A stretch of 21,154 nucleotides of DNA from an uncultured Coriobacteriaceae bacterium (GCA_900552365.1 URZP01000016.1:1-21154), one strand, 5' to 3'; counted from the stretch's first letter, positions 7,511 through 17,528 are shown. The notes: generated by a model from the letters alone, not told the origin. Numbers and translations: made by a program.

Positions 7511-8584
7511 GTGAGATATCCGGAATTCATCGCGCAGGGCGAGACCATCGGGTTTCCCGCGCCATCGTTCGGCGCGAACATCGAGCCCTATCGAACCGCG
7601 TTCGACCATGCTCTTGAAGTGCTTTCGGCGCGCGGTTACGAAGTGAAGCCAGGCCCCAACGCATATGCGGGCGACGGTATTGGCATTAGCTCCACGCCAG
7701 AAAGCTGCGGGCGCGAGTTCACCGAGATGTACTGTGCCGACGATACTGCCGCGCTTATCGCGTGCGGCGGCGGCGAGCTTGCGTGCGAAACGCTTGCCAG
7801 CGTCGACCTTGATGCTGTGCGCGCAGCGAAGCCCACGTGGTTCGAGGGTTATTCCGACAGCACGAATCTCACGTTCACGTTAACCACGCTGTGCGACGTC
7901 GCCTCGGTGTACGGCCCCTGCGCCTCAACGTTTGGCATGGAGCCGTGGCATAAGTGTGTGGAAGACGCGCTTGGCACGCTGTCCGGCAGCAGCGCTTTCT
8001 TGGACGAAGGGGGCGTTCCTCACATCGTTGCGAACAGTTATCCTCGTCACGAAGTCGAGGGGTTGAAGGACGCCGAACATCCTTTGGCGCCCTACAACTG
8101 CACCGCGCTTTCGCTGAGGCGCGTGCTTTCGAACGGCAAGATGCGCATCGGCGATGGCGCTGCGTACATGGAAGGTCGCTTGCTGGGCGGCTGCATGGAC
8201 ATTCTTGCCATGTTGGTGGGAACGCGGTTCGACCAGGTGAAGGCATTCAACGAGCGCTACGCCGACGACGGCGTCATCTGGTTTTTGGAATCGTGCGATT
8301 TGAACCCCATGTCCATTCGCCGTGCTCTTTGGCAAATGGAGAACGCCGGCTGGTTCGACAAGGTGCGCGGTTTCGTGCTTGGCCGCCCGCTCTGCGGTGC
8401 CGACCCGTTCTTGGGTTTGGACGCGTATCAGGCTGCGTGCGGTATTCTCGAGAAGTACCACGCGCCCATTATCATGGATGCCGATATCGGGCATATTCCC
8501 CCGTCGATGCCGTTGATCTGCGGCAGCTTCGCGAAGGTATCGTGCATGGGCAACGATATCTCGATCGAGCAGATTCTAAGATAG
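7511..8584 (+). CDS. S66-family serine peptidase (LD-carboxypeptidase / MccF-like)
   Basis: The 357-residue protein begins at a GTG with the family-like start RYPEFIAQGETIGFPAPSFG. The nucleophile is S115 in GYSD (114-117). The partner residues are E260 in WFLE and H328 in GHIPPSMPL. The Glu-to-His distance of 68 residues matches my recollection of both LdcA and MccF. There is no signal peptide, so it acts in the cytoplasm. Members either trim the terminal D-alanine from recycled murein tetrapeptides (LdcA) or cleave acyl-adenylate-type toxins such as microcin C (MccF). The long middle region between nucleophile and Glu is nearer the MccF side, but the substrate cannot be decided. It is followed 9 nt later by tilS, so the two are cotranscribed. 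Confidence 0.85.
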   Translation: MRYPEFIAQGETIGFPAPSFGANIEPYRTAFDHALEVLSARGYEVKPGPNAYAGDGIGISSTPESCGREFTEMYCADDTAALIACGGGELACETLASVDLDAVRAAKPTWFEGYSDSTNLTFTLTTLCDVASVYGPCASTFGMEPWHKCVEDALGTLSGSSAFLDEGGVPHIVANSYPRHEVEGLKDAEHPLAPYNCTALSLRRVLSNGKMRIGDGAAYMEGRLLGGCMDILAMLVGTRFDQVKAFNERYADDGVIWFLESCDLNPMSIRRALWQMENAGWFDKVRGFVLGRPLCGADPFLGLDAYQAACGILEKYHAPIIMDADIGHIPPSMPLICGSFAKVSCMGNDISIEQILR

Positions 8585-8593
8585 GAAGCAGGT

Positions 8594-9727
8594 ATGGACG
8601 TTCTTTCCAGCGCACGCGAGGTCATCGCCGCGCGCGGGCTTGCAACCGGCGAGACTTCGGTGCTGTTGATGGTTTCGGGCGGTTCTGACTCAACCGCATT
8701 GGCGTACCTCGCCGCCGAGCTTGTTCGAGCGGGGGACATCGGCCCTGTTGCCATGCTTCACGTGAACCATAAGCTGCGTGGCGCCGACGCCGACGACGAT
8801 GCCCTGTTCACGGCTCTGCTCGCCGATGCGTTGGGGATCCCTCTGTTCGCATGCGAGATCAACGTATCGGGCATTGCCGCTGCTGAAGGCGGCAACATCG
8901 AGGCCGTTGCGCGTCGTGAGCGCTATGCCGCAGCGCACGACGCGCTGGTCAGCCTGTGCCGCCACGTGGGTGCACCCGTTTCCGAGGGACGCATTTTCAC
9001 GGCGCACACTGCCGATGATCGCGTTGAGAACTTCTACATGCGCTCGATCGTGGGCACGGGCCCGGGCGGTTTCCGCGCTATGCGTTATCTGAACGGCCAG
9101 GTGGCGCGTCCGCTTCTTGAGGTCGGCCGACAGGATTTGCGCGATTATTTGCAAGAACGCGCCGATTCGAATCAGCTTGTTGTGCGTGACGGCCAGGGTG
9201 CTCTTTGGCGCGATGACGCCACCAACGAGCATACCGACCGCTTCCGCGCGTTCGTTCGCGCCGAGATCGTGCCTGACGCCAAGGAGCGCAACCCCAGGCT
9301 CCTGCAGACTTTGACGCATACCATGAACCTGATCGCCGACGAGGATGAGATGCTTGAGTCGTATGTCGACCGGCTCATAACGTCGACGGTGAAGTGGGAG
9401 AGCGTGCGCCCAGGTGCCGATCCCGATTATGTTGACGGTTGCCTTGTGCTGCCCGCGTTTGCCCATGAGCCGCGCCCGATCCAGCGCCGTCTGGTCACGC
9501 GCGTGCTGGGTTTGATCTTGGGAGCCGAGGCTCGTATCGAGGGCTCGTCCGTCGAGGCGGTTTTAGGCGCGGTCGAAACCGAGGTTGCGGGCGATGGCAA
9601 GGCCGCAACCGGTATCAAGGGCGGCTATGTTGCCAACATCCAGGGCGACTTGGCCGTTTCCGCCAACAAGCAGGGCGTGCGCATCGAGCCCATGGCCGTT
9701 TTCCGTGCCCGTCGCAAACGCTTGTAG
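8594..9727 (+). CDS. tilS: tRNA(Ile)-lysidine synthase
   Basis: This 377-residue PP-loop ATPase attaches lysine to C34 of the CAU-anticodon tRNA-Ile, so that it reads AUA and is charged with isoleucine. The P-loop is SGGSDST (28-34). Other TilS landmarks are HVNHKLRG (56-63), NIEAVARRERY (101-111), TAHTADDRVENFYMR (136-150) and DATN (208-211). It is shorter than the E. coli enzyme (about 430 residues), as is common in actinobacteria, and its C-terminal part is a reduced tRNA-binding region ending in a basic tail (RARRKRL). GGAAGCAGG precedes the ATG at 8594. The gene sits upstream of hpt and ftsH as in many Gram-positive genomes, but with maf inserted between. Confidence 0.92.
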   Translation: MDVLSSAREVIAARGLATGETSVLLMVSGGSDSTALAYLAAELVRAGDIGPVAMLHVNHKLRGADADDDALFTALLADALGIPLFACEINVSGIAAAEGGNIEAVARRERYAAAHDALVSLCRHVGAPVSEGRIFTAHTADDRVENFYMRSIVGTGPGGFRAMRYLNGQVARPLLEVGRQDLRDYLQERADSNQLVVRDGQGALWRDDATNEHTDRFRAFVRAEIVPDAKERNPRLLQTLTHTMNLIADEDEMLESYVDRLITSTVKWESVRPGADPDYVDGCLVLPAFAHEPRPIQRRLVTRVLGLILGAEARIEGSSVEAVLGAVETEVAGDGKAATGIKGGYVANIQGDLAVSANKQGVRIEPMAVFRARRKRL

Positions 9728-9758
9728 ATAGGCTGCGTGCATGCGCGCGCTTTTGCGG

Positions 9759-9764
9759 TAGAAT
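9759..9764 (+). promoter_or_regulatory. Possible -10 box before maf
   Basis: TAGAAT is a 5/6 match to the -10 consensus in the gap between tilS and maf. The -35 position is poor. maf may also be read from upstream, since no terminator is visible after tilS. Confidence 0.3.
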
Positions 9765-9800
9765 CCGCCTGAACCAAACGAGATTTCGAACATGACTAGT

Positions 9801-9805
9801 GAGGG
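9801..9805 (+). promoter_or_regulatory. Ribosome site supporting the maf start at 9816
   Basis: GAGGG lies 10 nt before the ATG at 9816. The alternative in-frame ATG at 9792 has no clear ribosome site and would add eight residues (MTSEGLPI). Confidence 0.5.
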
Positions 9806-9815
9806 TTTGCCGATC

Positions 9816-10520
9816 ATGCAGGAAAACAACGAGCAGATGCAGCAGCAGAACGATCAGGCCTCTGATCAGGCAGGCGAGGGTGCTGCCGAGGAGGCTATCG
9901 CCTTCGATGTCATCTTGGCCAGCAGCTCGCCACGCAGGAGACAGCTGCTTGAAGAGGCAGGCGTCAAGTTCACGGTGCATGCCGCCGAGGTTGATGAGTC
10001 ACTCGAACCCGACGACATCGCCCAGCCAACCGAGGCCGCGAAGAAGCTTGCCGAGCGCAAGGCCGGTGCGGTTGTGCAGGAGATCCTGGGAACGCCCGGC
10101 TTCGTCGGCTCGATCATCGTATTGGGCGCTGACACCATGGTCGTCCACAACGGCACCATCTTCGGCAAGCCTCATAACGCCTCCGAGGGAACGCATATGC
10201 TGCGCACGCTTTCAGGCGACACGCACCAGGTTCATACCGCGGTGTCGGTATGGCTGGTTCATGCTCCCACCAAAGAGGACGTTTCGCTTGGCTACCGCAC
10301 GTTCGTGGATACCGCGCACGTCACGTTCAAAGACCTTTCCGATCAGGAAATTTCGGAGTATCTGAAGAAGGGCGAGTCGTACGACAAGGCCGGCGCCTAT
10401 GCCATTCAGGGCGAGGGTGCGGCGTTGGTCGAGCGCGTCGACGGGTCCATCTCCACCGTCATCGGCCTTCCCATCGAGCGCCTTCTGGCGGAGTTCCCGG
10501 ATATTGCGGCGGCTCGTTAA
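9816..10520 (+). CDS. maf: Maf-family nucleoside triphosphate pyrophosphatase
   Basis: This 234-residue protein is predicted to hydrolyse non-canonical or excess nucleoside triphosphates to monophosphates and pyrophosphate, as a house-cleaning enzyme also linked to septum formation. It shows ASSSPRRRQLL (35-45), the catalytic aspartate D106 in GADT (104-107), GKP (117-119) and the late signature YDKAGAYAIQGEGA (189-202). An unusual 28-residue N-terminal tail, rich in Gln, Glu, Asn and Ala, precedes the domain and looks disordered. Whether the substrate is dTTP/UTP or 7-methyl-GTP is not decided. The start at 9816 is chosen by GAGGG, with 9792 as the alternative. It lies 88 nt after tilS and is separated from hpt by a repeat-bearing gap. 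Confidence 0.88.
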   Translation: MQENNEQMQQQNDQASDQAGEGAAEEAIAFDVILASSSPRRRQLLEEAGVKFTVHAAEVDESLEPDDIAQPTEAAKKLAERKAGAVVQEILGTPGFVGSIIVLGADTMVVHNGTIFGKPHNASEGTHMLRTLSGDTHQVHTAVSVWLVHAPTKEDVSLGYRTFVDTAHVTFKDLSDQEISEYLKKGESYDKAGAYAIQGEGAALVERVDGSISTVIGLPIERLLAEFPDIAAAR

Positions 10521-10536
10521 ACTCGAACGCGCTTCC

Positions 10537-10553
10537 GCCGCCGAAGCGGCTTT
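10537..10553 (+). terminator. Possible terminator after maf
   Basis: GCCGC (10537-10541) pairs with GCGGC (10546-10550) across a CGAA tetraloop and is followed by TTTCG. The stem is short and the T run brief, so this is a weak candidate. Confidence 0.35.
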
Positions 10554-10584
10554 CGTGAAAGTCACTGAGAGCGGCAAGGTTTCC

Positions 10585-10672
10585 TGAGGCGTACCGACAG
10601 CCGCCATTCGTTGAAACCGAGCTGACTCTGTAGCCGTCGAGCCGACTTTGAAGCGTAGCGATAGCCGCCATC
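10585..10672. repeat. Degenerate repeat units in the maf-hpt gap
   Basis: Two 24-nt segments, 10585-10608 and 10649-10672, agree at 20 of 24 positions and lie 64 nt apart in the same orientation. Both contain AGCCGCCAT. A third, more divergent relative appears to lie between them (10612-10638), starting TGAA and ending TAGCCGTC. The gap of 337 nt (10521-10857) holds no convincing gene: open frames here either lack ribosome sites or run antisense to hpt. The units may be relics of a dispersed intergenic element. That is inference. Confidence 0.5.
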
Positions 10673-10779
10673 GCCAAAAGCGAAATAGAGCAACGGCGCC
10701 CGTCGATCCAACCGAATCGCCACCCATTTTGCTCGAGTTCTGACGTTACGCATTTGTGACTCGCCATAAAAATCCCCAA

Positions 10780-10788
10780 TGGTACACT
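10780..10788 (+). promoter_or_regulatory. Extended -10 promoter for the hpt-ftsH-folPK-birA operon
   Basis: TGGTACACT is an extended -10 (TGn followed by TACACT). The best -35-like element, TTGTGA (10754-10759), is 23 nt upstream, which is too far for normal spacing, so the TGn motif would have to compensate. It lies 70 nt before the hpt start chosen here. Confidence 0.45.
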
Positions 10789-10808
10789 GTTAGCTTGTAT
10801 TAATAGGC

Positions 10809-10814
10809 GAGGTG
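10809..10814 (+). promoter_or_regulatory. Ribosome site for an alternative upstream hpt start
   Basis: GAGGTG lies 4 nt before an ATG at 10819 that is in frame with hpt and would add 13 residues (MLYGRQPQAKGDI) to its N-terminus. Confidence 0.4.
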
Positions 10815-10848
10815 CACCATGCTCTATGGGCGCCAACCTCAAGCAAAA

Positions 10849-10853
10849 GGGGA
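10849..10853 (+). promoter_or_regulatory. Ribosome site for the preferred hpt start
   Basis: GGGGA, within AAAAGGGGA, lies 4 nt before the GTG at 10858. Starting there gives a protein of normal family length. Confidence 0.55.
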
Positions 10854-10857
10854 TATC

Positions 10858-11408
10858 GTGCATCCAGATATCAGCGAAGTTCTGTACACCGAAGATCAGG
10901 TTCGCCAGCGTGTTGCCGAAATCGGCGCGGCGCTTACCGAGGAATACGCCGACGTTGCTGAACGCGGTGAGGGAATCGTCCTGCTCAGCGTCTTGCGTGG
11001 TGCGGCAATCTTCATGGCCGACCTTGCGCGTGAGATCAAGGTTCCCCTGGAGATGGACTTCATGGCGGTGTCGTCTTACGGCAACGGCGTGAAAAGCTCC
11101 GGCGAGGTGAAAATCGTCAAAGACCTTTCCTCCAACATCCGCGGCAAGCACGTCATCCTCGCCGAGGACATCCTGGACTCCGGCCTTACCCTTAGCTACC
11201 TGCTGCGCAACCTGCAGTCGCGCCAGCCCGCCTCTATCGAGGTGGTCACCCTTCTGCGCAAGCTCACGCGCCAGCAGGCTAAGATCAACTGCAAGTACGT
11301 CGGCTTCGAGTGCCCCGACCAGTTTATCGTCGGCTACGGCCTCGATTATTCCGAGCGCTACCGCAATCTCCCGTACATCGGCGTTTTGAAACCTGAGGTT
11401 TACCGTTA

Positions 11409-11409
<1 letters not shown>
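10858..11409 (+). CDS. hpt: Hypoxanthine(-guanine) phosphoribosyltransferase
   Basis: From the GTG at 10858 the protein has 183 residues, the usual size for Hpt. It salvages hypoxanthine and guanine by joining them to PRPP, giving IMP and GMP in the cytoplasm. The PRPP-binding loop is ILAEDILDSGLTL (100-112), with the acidic pair E103-D104. SVLRGA (44-49) forms the pyrophosphate loop. The C-terminal GYGLDYSERYRNLPYIG (159-175) is the purine-site signature. An in-frame ATG at 10819 with its own ribosome site would give 196 residues, so both starts may be used. The stop codon overlaps the ftsH ATG by one base (TAATG), which indicates translational coupling. The hpt-ftsH pairing is conserved widely in Gram-positive bacteria. 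Confidence 0.92.
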
Positions 11410-13703
<2,294 letters not shown>

Positions 13704-13706
13704 ATA

Positions 13707-15029
13707 ATGCTTTGGCGTTGTTCTGGTTTCCAATTCGATGACAGGATGCCCATTATCATGGGCATCCTTAACGTTACGCCTGATTCTTTCTCGGATGGCG
13801 GCCGTTTCTCGAACGTCGACGAGGCTGTTGCCGCTGGCAAGCAGATGATCGCCGACGGCGCGGTCATCATTGATGTGGGCGGCGAGTCCACGCGCCCTGG
13901 CTCTGCCGAGGTGACGGTTCAGGAAGAGATCGCTCGCACGCAGGACGTCGTGCGCGCTCTGTCCGAGGCGGGCATTTGCGTCAGTATCGACACGCGTCAT
14001 GCCGAAGTTGCGCGCGCTGTCCTTGAGGCGGGCGCCAGCATCGTGAACGACGTTTCGGGCTTCCGCGACCCCGCCATGGTCGACGTCGTCTCTCAAAGCG
14101 ATTGCGGCTTGGTCGTCATGCATATGAAGGGCGAGCCTGGTACCATGCAGAACGACACAACGTACAACGACGTGGTCGTCGACGTGCGCGAGTATCTTCG
14201 CGACCGCGCCGCTCAGCTTGAAAAGCGCGGCATCGCTCACGATCGCATCTGCGTCGATCCGGGTCCCGGCTTCGGCAAGACGGCAAGCCAGACGCTTGAG
14301 ATGGTGCGCAATTTCCAGGAGTTCGCACGTCTTGGCTACCCCGTTATGGTTGCCGTTTCGCGTAAGAGCTACATCGGAGCGGCATATGGCATCGATGTCC
14401 CGGCTGATCGCGACCAGGCTTCGGCCGAAGAGGCTCTCATGGCTTGCGAGCTTGGTGCCAGCGTCATCCGCACTCATAACGTGCCGCTTACCGTCGAGGT
14501 TCTGAAAGGCCTGCGCCCCTTCTGCGTTCTTGCGCTTGGCAGCAATGTGCCCCTTGTCGCGAACGAGGGCGAGGAGCAGGCGGGAAAGATCGCCATCCTG
14601 AACCACGTCATCACCGATTTGTGCAGCGTGCCCGACACGCAGATCATCGATATTTCCAGCTTCTATGAAAGCGAGCCTGCCTATCTGGAAGACCAGGACG
14701 TTTTCGCGAACGCTGTCGTGCTGGTTCGCACTGGGGTGCCGCCTAAAGAGCTGTTGAAGTACCTGCATTCCATCGAGAACAGCCTGGGCCGCGTACGTGA
14801 GATTCCCAACGGCCCGCGTACCTGCGACATCGACATTGTCGACTATCAGCTGTACATCGTGGACAACGATATCCTCACGCTGCCGCACCCCCGTGCGCTT
14901 GAGCGTGACTTCGTGGTGAGGCCCCTTGCCGAGATCCGTCCTGGCTACGTGTTCGCCGACGACACTCCGCTTTCGTTTGACGGCGTGAAGTACGGTAAGG
15001 CCACGCTTATCCCGAACCCGCAGTTCTAG
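13707..15029 (+). CDS. folP: Bifunctional dihydropteroate synthase / HPPK (FolP-FolK fusion)
   Basis: This 440-residue protein carries two consecutive folate enzymes in one chain. The FolP half (about 1-270) joins 6-hydroxymethyl-dihydropterin diphosphate with p-aminobenzoate. It shows ILNVTPDSFSDGG (20-32), GGESTRPG (58-65), SIDTRH (93-98), NDVSG (114-118), DPGPGFGK (184-191), SRKS (218-221) and IRTHNV (254-259). The FolK half (about 273-440) makes that diphosphate substrate from ATP. It shows LALGSN (275-280), SFYESEPAY (318-326), FANAVV (333-338) and GPRTCDIDI (369-377), with Mg-binding D374 and D376, then LPHPRALERDFVVRPL (392-407). Both active sites look complete. The order DHPS then HPPK is the reverse of the plant and fungal fusions. 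AAGGA precedes the ATG by 10 nt, and ftsH ends 3 nt upstream. The FolP half is the target of sulfonamides. Confidence 0.93.
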   Translation: MLWRCSGFQFDDRMPIIMGILNVTPDSFSDGGRFSNVDEAVAAGKQMIADGAVIIDVGGESTRPGSAEVTVQEEIARTQDVVRALSEAGICVSIDTRHAEVARAVLEAGASIVNDVSGFRDPAMVDVVSQSDCGLVVMHMKGEPGTMQNDTTYNDVVVDVREYLRDRAAQLEKRGIAHDRICVDPGPGFGKTASQTLEMVRNFQEFARLGYPVMVAVSRKSYIGAAYGIDVPADRDQASAEEALMACELGASVIRTHNVPLTVEVLKGLRPFCVLALGSNVPLVANEGEEQAGKIAILNHVITDLCSVPDTQIIDISSFYESEPAYLEDQDVFANAVVLVRTGVPPKELLKYLHSIENSLGRVREIPNGPRTCDIDIVDYQLYIVDNDILTLPHPRALERDFVVRPLAEIRPGYVFADDTPLSFDGVKYGKATLIPNPQF

Positions 15030-15037
15030 CTATCGGC

Positions 15038-15045
15038 AGAGGAGG
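15038..15045 (+). promoter_or_regulatory. Strong ribosome site of birA
   Basis: AGAGGAGG lies 6 nt before the ATG at 15052, in the 22-nt gap after folP-folK. It fixes the start and shows independent, efficient re-initiation within the operon. Confidence 0.85.
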
Positions 15046-15051
15046 TTTGCC

Positions 15052-15882
15052 ATGGCGTTCCGTATTGTTCAGCACGATTCCGTTTCAACCACGAACGATC
15101 TGATCAAGGACGCCATCAGGCAAGGCCAGCCCGAGGGGCTGGTCCATTGCGCATTCAAGCAGACAGCTGGTTATGGAAGACAAGGCCGCACATGGGTGAG
15201 CCCCTATGGCGGCCTTTACGCTTCGTTCTTGCTTCGTCCCGATGTTCCCGTCGAGCAAATCTCGACGATTGCCTTGGTTGTTGCCTTGGCTGTGCGCGGC
15301 GCGATCGTCGATGCGGTGAAGTCGTGCTGTGCGACTGTTGACGGCTCTATGAGCGATGATTGCCGAGATATTGAAGACGCGGTCAAAGTTAAATGGCCGA
15401 ACGACGTGGTGTGCGACAGCGGCAAACTTTGTGGCATCTCGTCGGAGCTCGTTCGCGGTGCGCTGTGCATCGGGGTGGGCATCAACGTTTTCGAGACGTT
15501 CGGGTCGATGTCTGTTTCGGGGAAGAACATCCCGGCGTACGTGGCTGATTTCATCCCCAGCGTTAATCGTAAGCTTCAAGCCGATTCCCTAGACGGTGCG
15601 CAGCGCGATCTGCTTATCCGTGTGCGTGATTCGTTGGTTTCCTCGTTCGCGCGTTATTACCGCATGTGGGAGGGCGATGGCTTCGCCGGTTGCGTCGATT
15701 CTTTCCGTTCGTGCATGACCATGTTGGGCTCGCGGGTTGAGATCGTTGCCGTTGACGGTGCGCCGTTGTCTTCAGGCGTGGTGCAAGGCGTTGCCGACGA
15801 TGGGAGGCTTGTCCTTCGAGATGCCGCAGGTTCCTCTGTTTTTGTTTCTTCGGGCGAGGCTCATATCTCGCGGATTTCCTAA
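15052..15882 (+). CDS. birA: Biotin--[acetyl-CoA-carboxylase] ligase, single-function type
   Basis: The 276-residue enzyme activates biotin with ATP and attaches it to the carrier lysine of acyl-CoA carboxylases. It shows STTND (12-16), the biotinyl-AMP loop GYGRQGRTW (40-48), KWPNDV (114-119) followed by the active lysine K125 in GKLCGIS, and GVGINV (141-146). A small beta-rich C-terminal domain (about 225-276) completes it. There is no N-terminal helix-turn-helix: the catalytic domain starts at residue 1, so this is a group I ligase and not a biotin-responsive repressor. A Cys/Asp-rich insert (about 91-108, SCCATVDGSMSDDCRDIE) interrupts the usual loop before the KWPND strand. It is the last gene of the hpt-ftsH-folPK run. 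The biotin importer bioY lies 1.8 kb downstream. Confidence 0.92.
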   Translation: MAFRIVQHDSVSTTNDLIKDAIRQGQPEGLVHCAFKQTAGYGRQGRTWVSPYGGLYASFLLRPDVPVEQISTIALVVALAVRGAIVDAVKSCCATVDGSMSDDCRDIEDAVKVKWPNDVVCDSGKLCGISSELVRGALCIGVGINVFETFGSMSVSGKNIPAYVADFIPSVNRKLQADSLDGAQRDLLIRVRDSLVSSFARYYRMWEGDGFAGCVDSFRSCMTMLGSRVEIVAVDGAPLSSGVVQGVADDGRLVLRDAAGSSVFVSSGEAHISRIS

Positions 15883-15954
15883 GGTTTGCAACCAGTCGGT
15901 TTTTCCGAAATCATGGAGTTTCAATTAAGTGGTACTGACGATATGCCGCACATA

Positions 15955-15982
15955 TAGACCCTATCAACAGAGTAGTTATAAT
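15955..15982 (+). promoter_or_regulatory. Promoter of the MATE transporter gene
   Basis: TATAAT (15977-15982) is a perfect -10 box and TAGACC (15955-15960) a 4/6 -35, with 16 nt between. The surrounding gap (15883-16022) is distinctly AT-rich compared with the rest of the window. Nothing else in the gap is recognisable apart from small AACC/GGTT hairpins at 15890-15901, just after birA. Confidence 0.6.
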
Positions 15983-16022
15983 AAAGAATTGCTAAAAAAT
16001 CAGGGAAGAAAGAACTACGCCT

Positions 16023-17528
16023 ATGTCTTCAAGCATGCTACCTGCGGAAATGGAATCAGAATCAATTGAGAAGAAGCCTGCTGGTAACGCTGGCAGCGAG
16101 CATCATAACAATGACGAAAAAGTAAACAGGCTGGGTACGGGAAAGATTTGGCCGCTTGTTATCGAATTCGCCATTCCTGCAATCATCGGCATGCTGGTGA
16201 ACGCTGCGTACAACCTTATCTCTGCAGCCTTCCTGGGTCAGGCTTTGGGCACCATCGGTGTTTCCGTCACGCAGGTCGCTCAGCCCATCATGACCATCTT
16301 CTTGGCCATCGCCATGATGGTCGGTGCGGGCGGCAACGCGCTGTGCGCACTGCGTCTTGGTGCTGGCAAGCATGACGAGGCCGAGCATGTTCTGGGCAAC
16401 ACCGTCACGCTCAGCGTGATCATTGCTGCGATCGTCGCGGTTTTCGCCATGTTCCCCTCGGTCCTGGATTGGATTTTGACCATTTCCAGTTGCACCGAGG
16501 AAATCCGCCCGTACGCCGCGATCTACATTCAGATCATTTGCTTCGGCTACGTTCTGCAGTGCATCGGTTTCGGCGTGAACAACTTCATCCGTACCGCCGG
16601 CGCTCCAAACCGCGCTCTGCTCACCATGGTCATCGGCGCCGCGGTTTGCATCGTTTGCAACTACTTCTTCGTTCTGGTGTTCGACTGGGGTGCGGCGGGC
16701 AGTGCCGCCGCAACGCTTGTTGGCCAGGGCGCTTCCTGCGTTTCGGTTTTGTGGTACTTCCTGTTCACGAAGGGAACGCCGCTTAAGCTTCGCGGTCGCT
16801 GCCTGAAGCTGAGCGCTCCTATTGCCAAGCAGATCTTCGCGCTGGGTGCTGCAAGTTTCTGCGTTCAGATCGCTGCCGCTGTCCTGAGCTTCGCCACCAA
16901 CTTCCTGCTGGTTAAGTACGGCGCCATGAGCGCTATTGGCGAGAGCGCCGCCCTGGCCTCTATCGGCTTGGTCCAGCGCGTCGGCATGTTCGCGGTTATG
17001 CCTCTTATCGGCGTGGCCACCGCTGTTCAGCCTATCCTTGGCTTCAACTACGGCGCCAAGTTGTACGGCCGCGTTCGCACCACGGTGTTCGATGGCATGA
17101 TCCTGGCGACCGTCTTCTCGGTCATCATGTTCGCTATCATCCACATCTTCCCTGATGAGATCATCGCCTTCTTCGGCCTGACCGACCCGTCGCTCATGGA
17201 GTTCGCGGTATTCGCGCTGAAGGTTCAGATGCTGATGATCCCCATTGTCGGTGCCCAGATCGTCGGCTCGAACTACTTCCAGGCAACCGGCCAGCCCGCC
17301 AAGTCCATTATCCTGTCGCTGTCGCGCCAGGTTTTGATCTTGCTGCCGCTGATGTTCGTCCTGCCCGAGTGGCTGCCCACCTTCACCAGCTTTTCGGCGC
17401 TCGACAGTATCTGCATTGCCATGCCGATCTCCGACTTCCTGTCATGTCTTCTTACTACGACTTTTGACGTTGTCGAGCTTCGTCGCCTGTCGCGCATCGA
17501 GCATCATCAGCCTGCACCGCAGTACTAA
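16023..17528 (+). CDS. MATE-family multidrug/metabolite exporter
   Basis: This 501-residue polytopic membrane protein has about 12 helices in two homologous halves. Half one starts at LGTGKIWPLVIEFAIPAIIG (37-56) and includes NNFIRTAGAPNRA (186-198) and FDWGAAGSAAAT (220-231). Half two includes QPILGFNYGA (336-345), FQATGQPAKS (419-428) and SRQVLILLPL (434-443). MATE proteins export drugs, dyes or metabolites using proton or sodium gradients. The acidic residue expected in TM1 after YN-x-x (usually VDT) is replaced: here the segment reads YNLISAAFLG, with S67 at that place. A charged 40-residue N-terminal tail precedes the domain. The ATG at 16023 has only a distant AGGGAAG. In-frame ATGs at 16035 and 16050 are possible alternatives. 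The gene has its own promoter and a strong terminator, so it is monocistronic. Confidence 0.9.
   Translation: MSSSMLPAEMESESIEKKPAGNAGSEHHNNDEKVNRLGTGKIWPLVIEFAIPAIIGMLVNAAYNLISAAFLGQALGTIGVSVTQVAQPIMTIFLAIAMMVGAGGNALCALRLGAGKHDEAEHVLGNTVTLSVIIAAIVAVFAMFPSVLDWILTISSCTEEIRPYAAIYIQIICFGYVLQCIGFGVNNFIRTAGAPNRALLTMVIGAAVCIVCNYFFVLVFDWGAAGSAAATLVGQGASCVSVLWYFLFTKGTPLKLRGRCLKLSAPIAKQIFALGAASFCVQIAAAVLSFATNFLLVKYGAMSAIGESAALASIGLVQRVGMFAVMPLIGVATAVQPILGFNYGAKLYGRVRTTVFDGMILATVFSVIMFAIIHIFPDEIIAFFGLTDPSLMEFAVFALKVQMLMIPIVGAQIVGSNYFQATGQPAKSIILSLSRQVLILLPLMFVLPEWLPTFTSFSALDSICIAMPISDFLSCLLTTTFDVVELRRLSRIEHHQPAPQY

Noticed and set aside
16062..17144. Minus-strand open frame of 360 codons opposite the MATE gene
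   Set aside because: The translation is hydrophilic and rich in Asp, His, Asn and Gln, with no family resemblance. It is a codon-bias shadow of the sense gene.
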